Positions 59,001 to 60,300 of a stretch of DNA of 64,000 nt are shown one piece after another; within the stretch, counting starts at the first letter, position 1; each line of letters begins with the position of its first letter. The stretch comes from Alviniconcha marisindica (taxonomy: Eukaryota; Mollusca; Gastropoda; Provannidae). The stretch lies in assembly GCA_018857735.1 (NCBI GenBank), contig JABMCL010000190.1, forward strand, positions 157,501 to 221,500. The letters are read 5' to 3'. A model generated the notes under the pieces. It was not told the DNA's origin. It saw only the letters and a program-made list of their open reading frames with translations, and made no database searches. The translations under genes were made by a program, and so were the position numbers.

Positions 59001-59895
59001 AACTGTTTATATTATTATAACTCTGTTAATAAAGAAAATGTGCAGACTGATTAGTAAGAACTGTCTTCTTAATGAGACTTAATCTTATGTAGTTTGAAAA
59101 GGTGTCCTCTAGTTCCAGCAGATTCATACAGCTTAAACAAGGAGCAAACAGTTTCATTCTAAACAGTCTAAATTTGTATTATTAGCAATTTACAATTTAT
59201 TATCTGATCATCAGTTAAATTTGAAACAATACAAAACCAACACTGAGTTACATTAATTAATAATCCTTTTGATAATAGTTCATTATGTTAATTGAAAAAC
59301 TGATACTGATACAGTGACAGCACTTTAGCAATAGCAGTAATATAATACAATCATACTGATACAATAGGGAGTATATTAACAGTGATACACTTGTTAAGTT
59401 GAGTGCTATTAATAGTATTATAGTACTATTACACTTACAGAGTTAATTACTGTTAGTGTGTTAGAACGGTTAGTTAACTCGGATGATGATGGTAAATTAT
59501 TATATTTTTAAACAAATCGATATGGATTAAGCATAAAATACACAGTAGTACTAGTAGTAGTAAGTGAAGTAAGGTGATGTGTTTCAGTTGAATTTATAAA
59601 CTGGGCATTATTAAAATTAATATATCAAATGTGTATTTTTACAGATTTCAACAGCAGTAATAGAGCTAAAGTACTATTACTACTAATACTAACAATTACT
59701 AATCCAGCAGCAAAAACACCAACATTAATATCAGTGATTCATAAACTAGTATCTTATCGCGAGACCTCAATAGTAAAACAGACTATTATTATAAATAATC
59801 TCACCTTGTGCAGCAATCAGAGACAGGTGAGCCAGTGCAGCCACCAGCAAGCTCCATTTCATTCCCACAGCGGTCGATCTTCGCTTTCGGCACAT
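13135..59895 (-). CDS. sdk: sidekick cell adhesion receptor, whole gene (34 joined exons)
   Basis: Sidekick proteins are single-pass adhesion receptors that bind homophilically through their N-terminal Ig domains, act in synaptic layer choice and at cell contacts, and bind MAGI-type PDZ scaffolds through their last residues. Joining the exons listed below gives 2165 codons without a frame break. Approximate residues: signal peptide 1-30, Ig1 34-120, Ig2 121-217, Ig3 218-329, Ig4 330-423, Ig5 423-517, Ig6 517-616, FN3-1 to FN3-13 617-1941, membrane helix about 1955-1978, cytoplasmic tail to 2165. Diagnostic motifs include IPPK in Ig3, SAGGNDSRTATL in Ig6, EWWFLVIIAL at the membrane, PPPRPSPASVAYSDDED in the tail and ARTPLTGFSSFV at the end, all matching the vertebrate SDK pattern from memory. 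The 6 Ig + 13 FN3 count equals the family norm. Introns at domain borders are nearly all phase 1. One FN3 domain has alternative exons. Splicing is inferred from sequence only. Confidence 0.97.
14540..15000 (-). repeat. degenerate copies of the exon 33 3' end and donor
   Basis: On the minus strand, segments resembling GATCTGGGAGACTCCACAGAG (end of exon 33; 21 nt described by its first and last parts GATCTGGG and CCACAGAG) recur at about 14731-14755, 14855-14880 and 14935-14965, the first followed by gtaagtaagt and the third by gtgagg. A linked segment, gaacacaaga.(c/g).tggacagta, recurs at 14590 and 14780. They look like decayed tandem duplications across the exon-intron border. Confidence 0.5.
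14660..14722. repeat. short dispersed repeat, copy 1
   Basis: Shares ataaccata.tggttgactg and aaaacaccaagt with 18851-18893; a weaker match occurs near 38330. Confidence 0.55.
15005..15143 (-). CDS. sdk: sdk exon 33: conserved cytoplasmic motif
   Basis: Encodes PPPRPSPASVAYSDDEDA through KPSDLGDSTE. The (S/P)PPRPSP....YSD(E/D)D block and the SS(S)LTEKPSE-like block (here SSVTDKPSDLGDS) are the best conserved parts of the SDK tail. The acidic, serine-rich run could be a kinase target; that is inference. Donor gtaagt at 15003-15004, phase 0; acceptor at 15144-15145. Confidence 0.95.
15215..15350 (+). mobile_element. 3' tail of a SINE/LINE
   Basis: Ends with ggcgcattataaataaaatt and (TTA)n, a tail type common to molluscan non-LTR elements. 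Confidence 0.4.
15830..16265. mobile_element. dispersed element with an internal (AC)n tract, copy 2
   Basis: Second copy of the element at 11205-11610; here the AC tract is longer (16041-16106 uninterrupted). A diverged direct repeat (agtgatggagtacagc... at 15715-15790 and gtggtggattacacac... at 16295-16375) flanks it. Confidence 0.7.
16397..16541 (-). CDS. sdk: sdk exon 32: juxtamembrane cytoplasmic tail
   Basis: Encodes EMKRSQTNTTVMSEPSEP, then EEGGFPTYEMRQSRRNMQ, ending SVKNIYA plus AG. GFP.YE.R corresponds to the S(F/G)(P/A)(A/S)(L/Y)E segment of vertebrate tails. Donor gtaata at 16395-16396, acceptor at 16542-16543. Confidence 0.92.
16979..17110 (-). CDS. sdk: sdk exon 31: transmembrane segment
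   Basis: Encodes VAQIAKPFHTEWWFLV, then IIALTGVIIILVIISLLCLL, then ARHKKAGK. The PF..EWWFLV.IAL sequence just before and into the helix is a Sidekick hallmark; the helix is followed by a basic stop-transfer cluster. Donor gtaagt at 16977-16978, acceptor at 17111-17112. Confidence 0.96.
17200..17525 (-). repeat. 48-bp intronic minisatellite with splice-like motifs
   Basis: About seven copies just upstream of the transmembrane exon. On the gene's sense strand each unit contains ttgca.gttgcag, an acceptor-like sequence, closely followed by tgtgtaagtta, a donor-like sequence. Several copies keep both. Confidence 0.9.
17530..19860. other. intron 30 interior
   Basis: Non-coding intronic DNA. Apart from a poly(C) tract at 18559-18579 and a short dispersed repeat at 18851-18893, nothing was recognised. 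Confidence 0.6.
19870..20042 (+). mobile_element. dispersed repeat with (GAACT) tail, copy 2
   Basis: The most complete forward copy: aaaggacaagagagggctat, then ggaaccatttcaaaggcgag, then gtgcatagataccatcttga ending in CTGAACTGAAC. Non-coding. Confidence 0.7.
20164..20337 (-). CDS. sdk: sdk exon 30: FN3-13, C-terminal part
   Basis: Encodes ASEFQTLEHKITSEP through EVFVTPSF, with tyrosine corner LNPNTEYQFRIIAINNHG. Last extracellular domain. Donor gtgagt at 20162-20163; acceptor at 20338-20339. Confidence 0.93.
20920..21051 (-). CDS. sdk: sdk exon 29: FN3-13, N-terminal part
   Basis: Encodes SPSAPSKPSVKQQD then LLLQWVDGATGDSPIYGYLI, ending KKKEQ. The LQW..G..GD.PI.GY.I pattern matches vertebrate FN3-13. 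Donor gtagga at 20918-20919, acceptor at 21052-21053. Confidence 0.93.
21495..21810. mobile_element. foldback element, copy 1
   Basis: Left arm (agttaaacagtgaaaaatga...) and right arm (...tcatttttcaccatttaact) are inverted repeats of about 55 bp, followed by ggggattacccccaaaattt and aaccttgtatgtgttttgat. Related copies lie at 31978-32340, 39350-39610 and 39935-40085. Confidence 0.7.
21952..22113 (-). CDS. sdk: sdk exon 28: FN3-12, C-terminal part
   Basis: Encodes DPLPPKLVLRDNETQK through SVSTGPQPG. Tyrosine corner GLDENVEYKFRVSANTSIG; the TGP.(E/Q)G ending before the next SP..P start is typical of SDK. Donor gtgagc at 21950-21951, acceptor at 22114-22115. Confidence 0.92.
22165..22795. repeat. 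intronic minisatellite, about 55-60 bp unit
   Basis: About eleven diverged copies of agttagcagaggtatgatgt followed by attcacagagaaataagtca. Confidence 0.85.
23028..23165 (-). CDS. sdk: sdk exon 27: FN3-12, N-terminal part
   Basis: Encodes VPSAPGKLVFTNIT through YFPVNRNS. The usual core tryptophan is replaced by phenylalanine (LTVSFQPPEQPNGYILLYE). The P..PNGI L.GY.(L/V)VYEP region of vertebrate FN3-12 is recognisable. Donor gtgagt at 23026-23027, acceptor at 23166-23167. Confidence 0.92.
23815..24250 (-). repeat. tandem copies of the exon 26 3' end with its 5' splice site
   Basis: About five units of 75-95 bp follow exon 26 in the intron. Each repeats, on the sense strand, gtttagtctctgc..gcact (exon end) followed, in three of them, by a clean ggtaagtagtcc donor and then a C/G-rich spacer. 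The real exon end and donor at 24273 is the sixth member. Unlike the exon, the copies cannot be read in frame beyond the border. Confidence 0.8.
24275..24455 (-). CDS. sdk: sdk exon 26: FN3-11, C-terminal part
   Basis: Encodes VLFYKNSSSIEEEQQR through SGLVSARTSEG, with tyrosine corner TFYFISVQAYNLAGEGP. The donor gtaagt is at 24273-24274. The 3' end of this exon with its donor has been copied about five times into the next intron (23815-24250). Acceptor at 24456-24457. Confidence 0.92.
24595..24662. repeat. (AC)n microsatellite
   Basis: Uninterrupted AC run, about 68 bp, in intron 25. Confidence 0.95.
24748..24863 (-). CDS. sdk: sdk exon 25: FN3-11, N-terminal part
   Basis: Encodes PTAGPSNVQAVNKSSSS then VTWVPPPPDTQNGGLSGYK, ending in phase 0 at gtaggc (24746-24747). 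The PPP..(T/S)QNG...GYK motif matches vertebrate SDK FN3-11. The start codon fragment CG accepts G from either alternative exon 24, giving alanine. Acceptor at 24864-24865. Confidence 0.93.
25017..25375. repeat. 36-bp intronic minisatellite
   Basis: About ten copies of gatcactacctgatcagagt followed by agacaggtacctgtgt; each unit holds two small palindromes (tgatca, ggtacc). Confidence 0.95.
25380..26910. other. intron interior, AT-rich
   Basis: No coding or element signal recognised apart from a poly(C) tract at 25807-25832, an AT dinucleotide tract at 26201-26219 and an AC tract at 26491-26521. Confidence 0.6.
26915..27392 (-). mobile_element. tRNA-derived SINE, near full length
   Basis: Read on the minus strand it starts with a tRNA-like head (aatagctcagtggttagagc as A box, gggttcgaatcccc as B box), continues with a conserved body (gactttctgtgctgacttat, ataaaagatccccggtcatt) and ends near gcgctatgtaaacgatcatc. 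The head's anticodon stem is imperfect, so it is a SINE and not a working tRNA gene. Confidence 0.8.
27626..27851 (-). CDS. sdk: sdk exon 24b: alternative C-terminal part of FN3-10 (canonical-like)
   Basis: Encodes RPAEDTWNGLLLSYVVQF, then LVISQTYEVQVLAVNG, ending ATIYVGEA. It is 226 nt, phase 0 in and phase 1 out (donor gtgagg at 27624-27625). The PAED..NG.LL.(Y/F) start and the VGEA end are those of vertebrate SDK FN3-10, so this is probably the ancestral form. Acceptor at 27852-27853; the intron just upstream holds a 20-bp minisatellite. Confidence 0.92.
27860..28285 (-). repeat. 20-bp minisatellite between the alternative exons
   Basis: About twenty copies of ggctggcttagtatcattt and a close variant with tactgttt, directly upstream (in sense) of the acceptor of alternative exon 24b. 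On the sense strand each unit holds tactaagcc. Confidence 0.9.
28290..29905. other. intron between alternative exons 24a and 24b
   Basis: I read this stretch for a missing FN3 N-terminal half exon (phase 1 in, phase 0 out, ending at a tryptophan) and found none, which supports treating 24a and 24b as alternatives and not as parts of two domains. Confidence 0.6.
29911..30127 (-). CDS. sdk: sdk exon 24a: alternative C-terminal part of FN3-10
   Basis: Encodes FSSWNSEEIVGYRLRYG, then GLTPRQTYVVNVQAYN, ending AFVFLEI. It is 217 nt, entering in phase 0 and leaving in phase 1 with G before gtacag (29909-29910). It aligns over its whole length with exon 24b, sharing GL..(R/S)QTY.V.V.A.N..G.GP.S.PA. 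Because each variant is 3n+1 nt long and has the same phases, only one can be used per transcript. The acceptor at 30128-30129 (ccacctcag) is good. It is the variant less like vertebrate FN3-10. Confidence 0.82.
30622..30692 (-). CDS. sdk: sdk exon 23: FN3-10, N-terminal part (shared)
   Basis: A short exon of 71 nt, PDGAPQNLQVVAVTRTS then IRASWQ, ending at the FN3 core tryptophan plus one residue in phase 0 (donor gtaatt at 30620-30621). It can be joined in frame to either of two downstream exons, 29911-30127 or 27626-27851. Acceptor at 30693-30694. Confidence 0.9.
30976..31047. repeat. (GT)n microsatellite
   Basis: Uninterrupted GT run, about 70 bp, in the intron between exons 22 and 23. 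Confidence 0.95.
31494..31597 (-). CDS. sdk: sdk exon 22: FN3-9, C-terminal third
   Basis: Encodes LRPNSHYQFRVAATNDIGR through AEVKTHSDK. The LRP...Y.FRV.ATNDIG motif is nearly the same as in vertebrate SDK FN3-9. Acceptor at 31598-31599, donor gtgagt at 31492-31493; the last A plus AG of exon 23 gives lysine. Confidence 0.93.
31680..32480. repeat. 40-bp intronic minisatellite split by an insertion
   Basis: Units agtatcagaactaccctcag followed by cgtaaacccttcctctttca lie at 31680-31925 and again at 32335-32480; the foldback element sits between the two parts. Confidence 0.8.
31978..32340. mobile_element. foldback element, copy 2
   Basis: Arms of about 130 bp: ggttcaaacaaatgcttatt at the left and the inverted aataagcattcatttgaacc at the right, with cccctttatcgagccacaaa and its inverse further in. 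Same family as 21495-21810. It can form one long hairpin. Confidence 0.85.
32580..33070 (-). repeat. 38-bp minisatellite made from the exon 21 donor
   Basis: Thirteen units at exact 38-bp spacing. On the sense strand each reads tacactgtcactgg|gtgagt then cggcatgcccactgtatt. The last one at 33058 is the true exon 21 end (tatactgtcactgg) with its donor; the other twelve lie in the intron with the donor intact. Use of any intronic copy would read ACT GGG TGA, an immediate stop. Confidence 0.95.
33058..33256 (-). CDS. sdk: sdk exon 21: FN3-9, N-terminal two thirds
   Basis: Encodes RPERPRKPTVGSLQI through TATSYTVTG, with core IAWQPGTDNYSPVRNFTIQ. It ends GG before gtgagt (33056-33057), splitting a glycine codon. 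The last 14 nt and the donor are the founder of a 38-bp minisatellite that fills the adjacent intron. Confidence 0.94.
33782..34072 (-). CDS. sdk: sdk exon 20: FN3-8
   Basis: A whole FN3 domain in one exon: VPGPPIIIYFPNVTYTS, then VVWNSPSEPNGIITGYKVSY, ending TMVNRD. The PGPP...FP.V..TS start and the AKTR.GWGE loop (TAKTRLGWGETAS) match the vertebrate FN3-8. Donor gtatgc at 33780-33781, acceptor at 34073-34074. Confidence 0.95.
34318..34504 (-). CDS. sdk: sdk exon 19: FN3-7, C-terminal part
   Basis: Encodes VLYKPMDNSDTPMFED through VIRKTDED. The tyrosine corner is NLRKYVSYAIQILAYTRMGDG, close to the LAFTRIG.G motif of SDK FN3-7. Acceptor at 34505-34506, donor gtgaga at 34316-34317. Confidence 0.93.
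35117..35232 (-). CDS. sdk: sdk exon 18: FN3-7, N-terminal part
   Basis: Encodes PSASPSSLAANPVSSTQI through QNGQILGYK, with tryptophan in LVTWASVP. The match to the vertebrate SSTQILLTWTSVPE..NGLILGYK region is strong. Donor gtaagt at 35115-35116, phase 0. Confidence 0.94.
35704..35890. repeat. (GT)n microsatellite cluster
   Basis: Three GT runs separated by two copies of ggttgtatgtatggctgtg, so the interruption itself is duplicated. Confidence 0.95.
35953..36470 (-). pseudogene. fragment of a hAT-like transposase N-terminus
   Basis: Minus-strand translation gives a zinc-finger-like segment QCSACVFSSWDFSVAHGGMY followed by DVKQRFNLKRHISKGK, then, after a frame break, AETLFTNFFIVHNIALSAADH. 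The CxxC...AHGG..DV...H pattern and AE..F.NF..EHN....ADH pattern are typical of hAT-type transposase families found widely in invertebrates (from memory). Frameshifts and stops show it is dead. It lies in the intron between exons 17 and 18 and has more CpG than its surroundings. Confidence 0.45.
36911..37178 (-). CDS. sdk: sdk exon 17: rest of FN3-6
   Basis: Encodes PIPSQEWNGVPRGYKIKY through TTARTREST. The YNG.P.GYKIKY and EEW..Y..QM..YN..G.SP motifs match vertebrate SDK FN3-6 (here HLQEWMDYQIRMISYNDVG). It enters in phase 0, mid-domain. Donor gtgagc at 36909-36910. Confidence 0.94.
37612..37982 (-). CDS. sdk: sdk exon 16: FN3-5 and the start of FN3-6
   Basis: FN3-5 is complete: ELPQPPHNLGFSNIG, then LLQFFPGFDGKTSITLW, ending TREFETLQ. 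The PG.DGKTSI motif is characteristic of Sidekick FN3-5. The exon continues into FN3-6 with APPGVPPGNVTVRPLNAT and ends after RISWT at donor gtgagt (37610-37611), phase 0. Acceptor at 37983-37984 after a T-rich tract. Confidence 0.95.
38382..38490. repeat. two-copy tandem repeat, about 53 bp
   Basis: gttgatcaccctc.tggaaaa through acactacaatcttg occurs twice, nearly identical. Confidence 0.85.
38745..39015. repeat. 39-bp intronic minisatellite
   Basis: Seven near-perfect copies of ggattttaacatcccatcac followed by ctgcaatgggtctcctttt. The unit length is a multiple of three, so frames stay open on both strands; this is not evidence of coding. Confidence 0.95.
39350..39610. mobile_element. foldback element, copy 3
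   Basis: Ends gatccaaacatgtaaaaact and the inverted tttttatgtgtttggatc, with the shared cccctttatcaagctacaaa and agtgaaaaatgagatgtaga segments. Confidence 0.75.
39672..39863 (-). CDS. sdk: sdk exon 15: FN3-4, C-terminal part
   Basis: Encodes YVLEYEKKNLPATR through ADIQSGVPP. The tyrosine corner is VPVTNYTIYVSAKTKIGAG, and the SSGVPP-like end matches the family. Donor gtagga at 39670-39671, acceptor at 39864-39865. Confidence 0.92.
39935..40085. mobile_element. foldback element, truncated copy 4
   Basis: Only the left arm is present: gatccaaacatgtaaaaggt, then ccccttaatcaagctacaaa and gagttgcagaactaggac. Confidence 0.65.
40090..40315 (-). mobile_element. tRNA-derived SINE remnant
   Basis: The minus strand contains gtggccaagtggtgaaggca (A box) and ggttgtgaattcaa (degenerate B box) at tRNA spacing. 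Confidence 0.5.
40359..40457 (-). CDS. sdk: sdk exon 14: FN3-4, N-terminal part
   Basis: Encodes VPGPVRSLNFDNV through SEINGVLTG, with core tryptophan in VTWSPPSEINGVLTG. Donor gtatgg at 40357-40358; the last G plus GC of exon 15 gives glycine. Acceptor at 40458-40459. Confidence 0.92.
40495..40800. repeat. three diverged copies of a 110-120 bp repeat
   Basis: Each copy has attgttattctgactt, then accttact.atcatgactt and ttgcctctttcagaatt. It lies in intron 13. Confidence 0.75.
40924..41541 (-). CDS. sdk: sdk exon 13: FN3-2 and FN3-3
   Basis: The longest coding exon, 618 nt, carrying two complete FN3 domains. FN3-2 runs from SSPPRNFFCTQGG (core ATWDPPEESTWNG) to NPFYVWTREG. FN3-3 runs from RPTDSPKNVVATATNST (core FLQWDPPNAGEINGRNLGY) to PPVTVQTQED. 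No intron separates the two domains, an exception in a gene where nearly every border has one. Donor gtgagt at 40922-40923, acceptor at 41542-41543. Confidence 0.95.
42433..42620 (-). mobile_element. dispersed repeat with (GAACT) tail, copy 3
   Basis: Inverted relative to the copies at 7545 and 19870; shares ggacaagagagggccattgt, ggaaccatttcaaaggcaaa and the tail gataccatcttgaactgaac. Confidence 0.7.
42693..42881 (-). CDS. sdk: sdk exon 12: FN3-1, C-terminal part
   Basis: Encodes NGNNDGVGWEVYPDE through NPAIKMPTQ. The FN3 tyrosine-corner region is LRPSRYYRFRISAVNTVGEG. Donor gtgagt at 42691-42692; the last C joins CA of exon 13 to give proline, producing PPSSPPRN, as in vertebrate SDK. Confidence 0.92.
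43641..43781 (-). CDS. sdk: sdk exon 11: FN3-1, N-terminal part
   Basis: Encodes ELPRPPTVTSVTL through YIITYRQENP. The tryptophan is in VLVWNKAFDGNSPLIKY, matching the family's PFDGNSP motif in FN3-1. Donor gtgagt at 43639-43640; the last A plus AT of exon 12 gives asparagine. Confidence 0.92.
44067..44363 (-). CDS. sdk: sdk exon 10: Ig domain 6
   Basis: A whole Ig domain in one exon, TKTQIIRPPQNQVV through RTATLNVI. The cysteines are in VRFECGVVQ and GLYKCHVIS, the tryptophan in VWEWFF. The stretch VISAGGNDSRTATL is almost identical to the same position in vertebrate SDK1/SDK2 and is one of the best identifiers of the gene. Donor gtaagt at 44065-44066, acceptor at 44364-44365. Confidence 0.95.
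44908..45072 (-). CDS. sdk: sdk exon 9: Ig domain 5, C-terminal part
   Basis: Encodes TSGGEQDVVFGGRIQ through AQAQLTVI, with the strand F cysteine in DSGTYKCHAVNIKGE. Donor gtacgt at 44906-44907; acceptor at 45073-45074. It enters in phase 1, inside the domain, and leaves in phase 1. Confidence 0.92.
45731..45847 (-). CDS. sdk: sdk exon 8: Ig domain 5, N-terminal part
   Basis: Encodes APPHITKAPENLTIV through PVITWKR, with the strand B cysteine in ARFFCEVSGAPTP and the core tryptophan in ITWKR. Donor gtattg at 45729-45730 is a weaker site than its neighbours but keeps the frame (G + TG gives valine). Acceptor at 45848-45849. Confidence 0.9.
46042..46169 (-). CDS. sdk: sdk exon 7: Ig domain 4, C-terminal part
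   Basis: Encodes HTIFSNGSLQITNLDLPD through AVTLQVNS, with the strand F cysteine in AGKYQCFAKNDAGE. The splice donor gtgagt is at 46040-46041; the exon ends with A, which with GT of exon 8 makes serine. The motif order GSLQI..L....AG.YQC.A.N.AGEA is the same as in vertebrate SDK Ig4. Confidence 0.92.
47028..47181 (-). CDS. sdk: sdk exon 6: Ig domain 4, N-terminal part
   Basis: Encodes VPPLLPSNLQSKTV through TIASLSTGR, with the strand B cysteine in VVLLCQAQG and the core tryptophan in VLEWFFNG. The exon ends AG before gtagga at 47026-47027, so an arginine codon is split with exon 7 (phase 2). Acceptor at 47182-47183. Confidence 0.92.
47759..47988 (-). CDS. sdk: sdk exon 5: Ig domain 3, C-terminal part
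   Basis: Encodes PITYLTIRWYKAKSDG through TATASANLTVQ. The core tryptophan is in IRWYK and the strand F cysteine in DSGTYMCEGEL. The donor is GC and not GT: CAAG followed by gcaagc at 47757-47758, the usual context for a GC-AG intron; this is needed for the frame to join exon 6 (G + TT gives valine). Acceptor at 47989-47990 follows a pyrimidine-rich tract. Confidence 0.92.
48060..50190. other. intron 4 interior
   Basis: Non-coding. Contains short AC-rich patches (48160-48250, 48870-48905) and a GT microsatellite at 49948-50004; nothing else recognised. Confidence 0.6.
50194..50299 (-). CDS. sdk: sdk exon 4: Ig domain 3, N-terminal part
   Basis: Encodes DNNNPTNIPPSVVIPPKD and continues to ALECVINA, with the strand B cysteine. 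The IPPK motif followed by ALECV.NAR matches Ig3 of vertebrate SDK. It enters in phase 1 and ends as AG, completing an arginine codon with the first base of exon 5. Donor gtgatt at 50192-50193. The intron upstream, about 4.8 kb, is the largest in the gene. Confidence 0.9.
50305..55120. other. largest sdk intron (intron 3)
   Basis: Very AT-rich, with no repeats of note except an AT dinucleotide tract at 52741-52763 and a poly(C) tract at 53797-53806. No exon-like segment for Ig2-Ig3 was found here. Confidence 0.6.
55125..55412 (-). CDS. sdk: sdk exon 3: Ig domain 2, without the canonical cysteines
   Basis: The exon encodes LRPFTQTGPQTVPV through SSPYVLRVR. It has the Ig-like pattern (DLTWEENN for the core tryptophan, NKEYRVRADYF for strand F), but both disulfide cysteines are absent: strand B reads KFVRLMLPNI and strand F reads YRVRA. 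Vertebrate SDK Ig2, as I recall it, also lacks these cysteines, so this looks like a family trait and not decay. Acceptor at 55413-55414, donor gttagt at 55123-55124, phase 1 on both sides. Confidence 0.9.
55415..57578. other. intron 2 interior
   Basis: AT-rich, non-coding. A tRNA-like A box (gcctagtggtaagac) at 56200-56220 hints at a SINE remnant; nothing else stands out. Confidence 0.5.
57581..57853 (-). CDS. sdk: sdk exon 2: Ig domain 1
   Basis: A whole Ig domain in one exon, from AVAEYPPEILTPPVPG to LSLAAEVKVA. The disulfide cysteines are in KTLQCRAVA and GLYRCLASN, and the core tryptophan is in VYSWLHD. In the Sidekick family Ig1 to Ig4 form the homophilic binding unit. Acceptor at 57854-57855 and donor gtgtgt at 57579-57580; both flanking introns are phase 1. 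Confidence 0.93.
57860..59800. other. intron 1 interior
   Basis: AT-rich. The part 57905-58165 resembles a dispersed mollusc repeat (ccagaggtggggaccaaa, gattgggagccagtggagtt) of the same kind as the fragment at 63895-64000; that link is tentative. The rest shows nothing. Confidence 0.4.
59805..59895 (-). CDS. sdk: sdk exon 1: start codon and signal peptide
   Basis: The first ATG is at 59893-59895 and begins MCRKRRSTAVG; a second in-frame ATG begins MKWSLLVAALAHLSLIAAQ, a classic signal peptide with a hydrophobic core and small residues before the cleavage site. An in-frame TAA lies upstream near 59950, so the reading frame starts here. The second ATG would give a cleaner signal peptide, while the first adds a basic N-terminus; I cannot tell which is used. 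The exon ends with G followed by gtgaga (donor at 59803-59804), phase 1. Confidence 0.85.
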
Positions 59896-60300
59896 GTCTC
59901 TCTCTTCTCCAGCCTCGATACACAACCTGCTATTGAAGCAGACGTAGTCTTATCAAAAAAGCACGATGAAAGGGTGTTGCCGATCACGGTCGTAAATTTG
60001 CATATCACACCTGTTCGATGCTACTGCCAGTCAAAACAACTACCTGCAAACGGCGTCACCGTGTCACCGCCACAGACACTATGGTTGAGCAGACGACATC
60101 TTTGGTTTCACTTTCTCACACACAACTAAAAACACTTTAAATTCAACGAGAGTCTTAGCTTGCACGAATCCAAACATTGAACGAAATGGTCAAAAGTGAT
60201 CCGAGCACAAACTGATGTAAACCCAAGAAGGAACTCAGATCAATGGGTCTCAATCGGATGTTTACAAGGCCGCCATCATAGATTCGTTTGCTCGTCCCAG
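59896..60300 (-). promoter_or_regulatory. sdk 5' UTR and probable promoter region
   Basis: The stretch before the start codon has more CpG dinucleotides than the AT-rich introns, as expected of an invertebrate promoter. A possible 5' UTR intron runs from donor gtagtt at 60042-60043 to an acceptor near 59927-59931; no in-frame ATG lies before exon 1 on either path. A YY1-like core (ATGATGGCGGC on the minus strand, 60269-60280) could mark the start-site region. The exact transcription start cannot be read from sequence. Confidence 0.35.
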
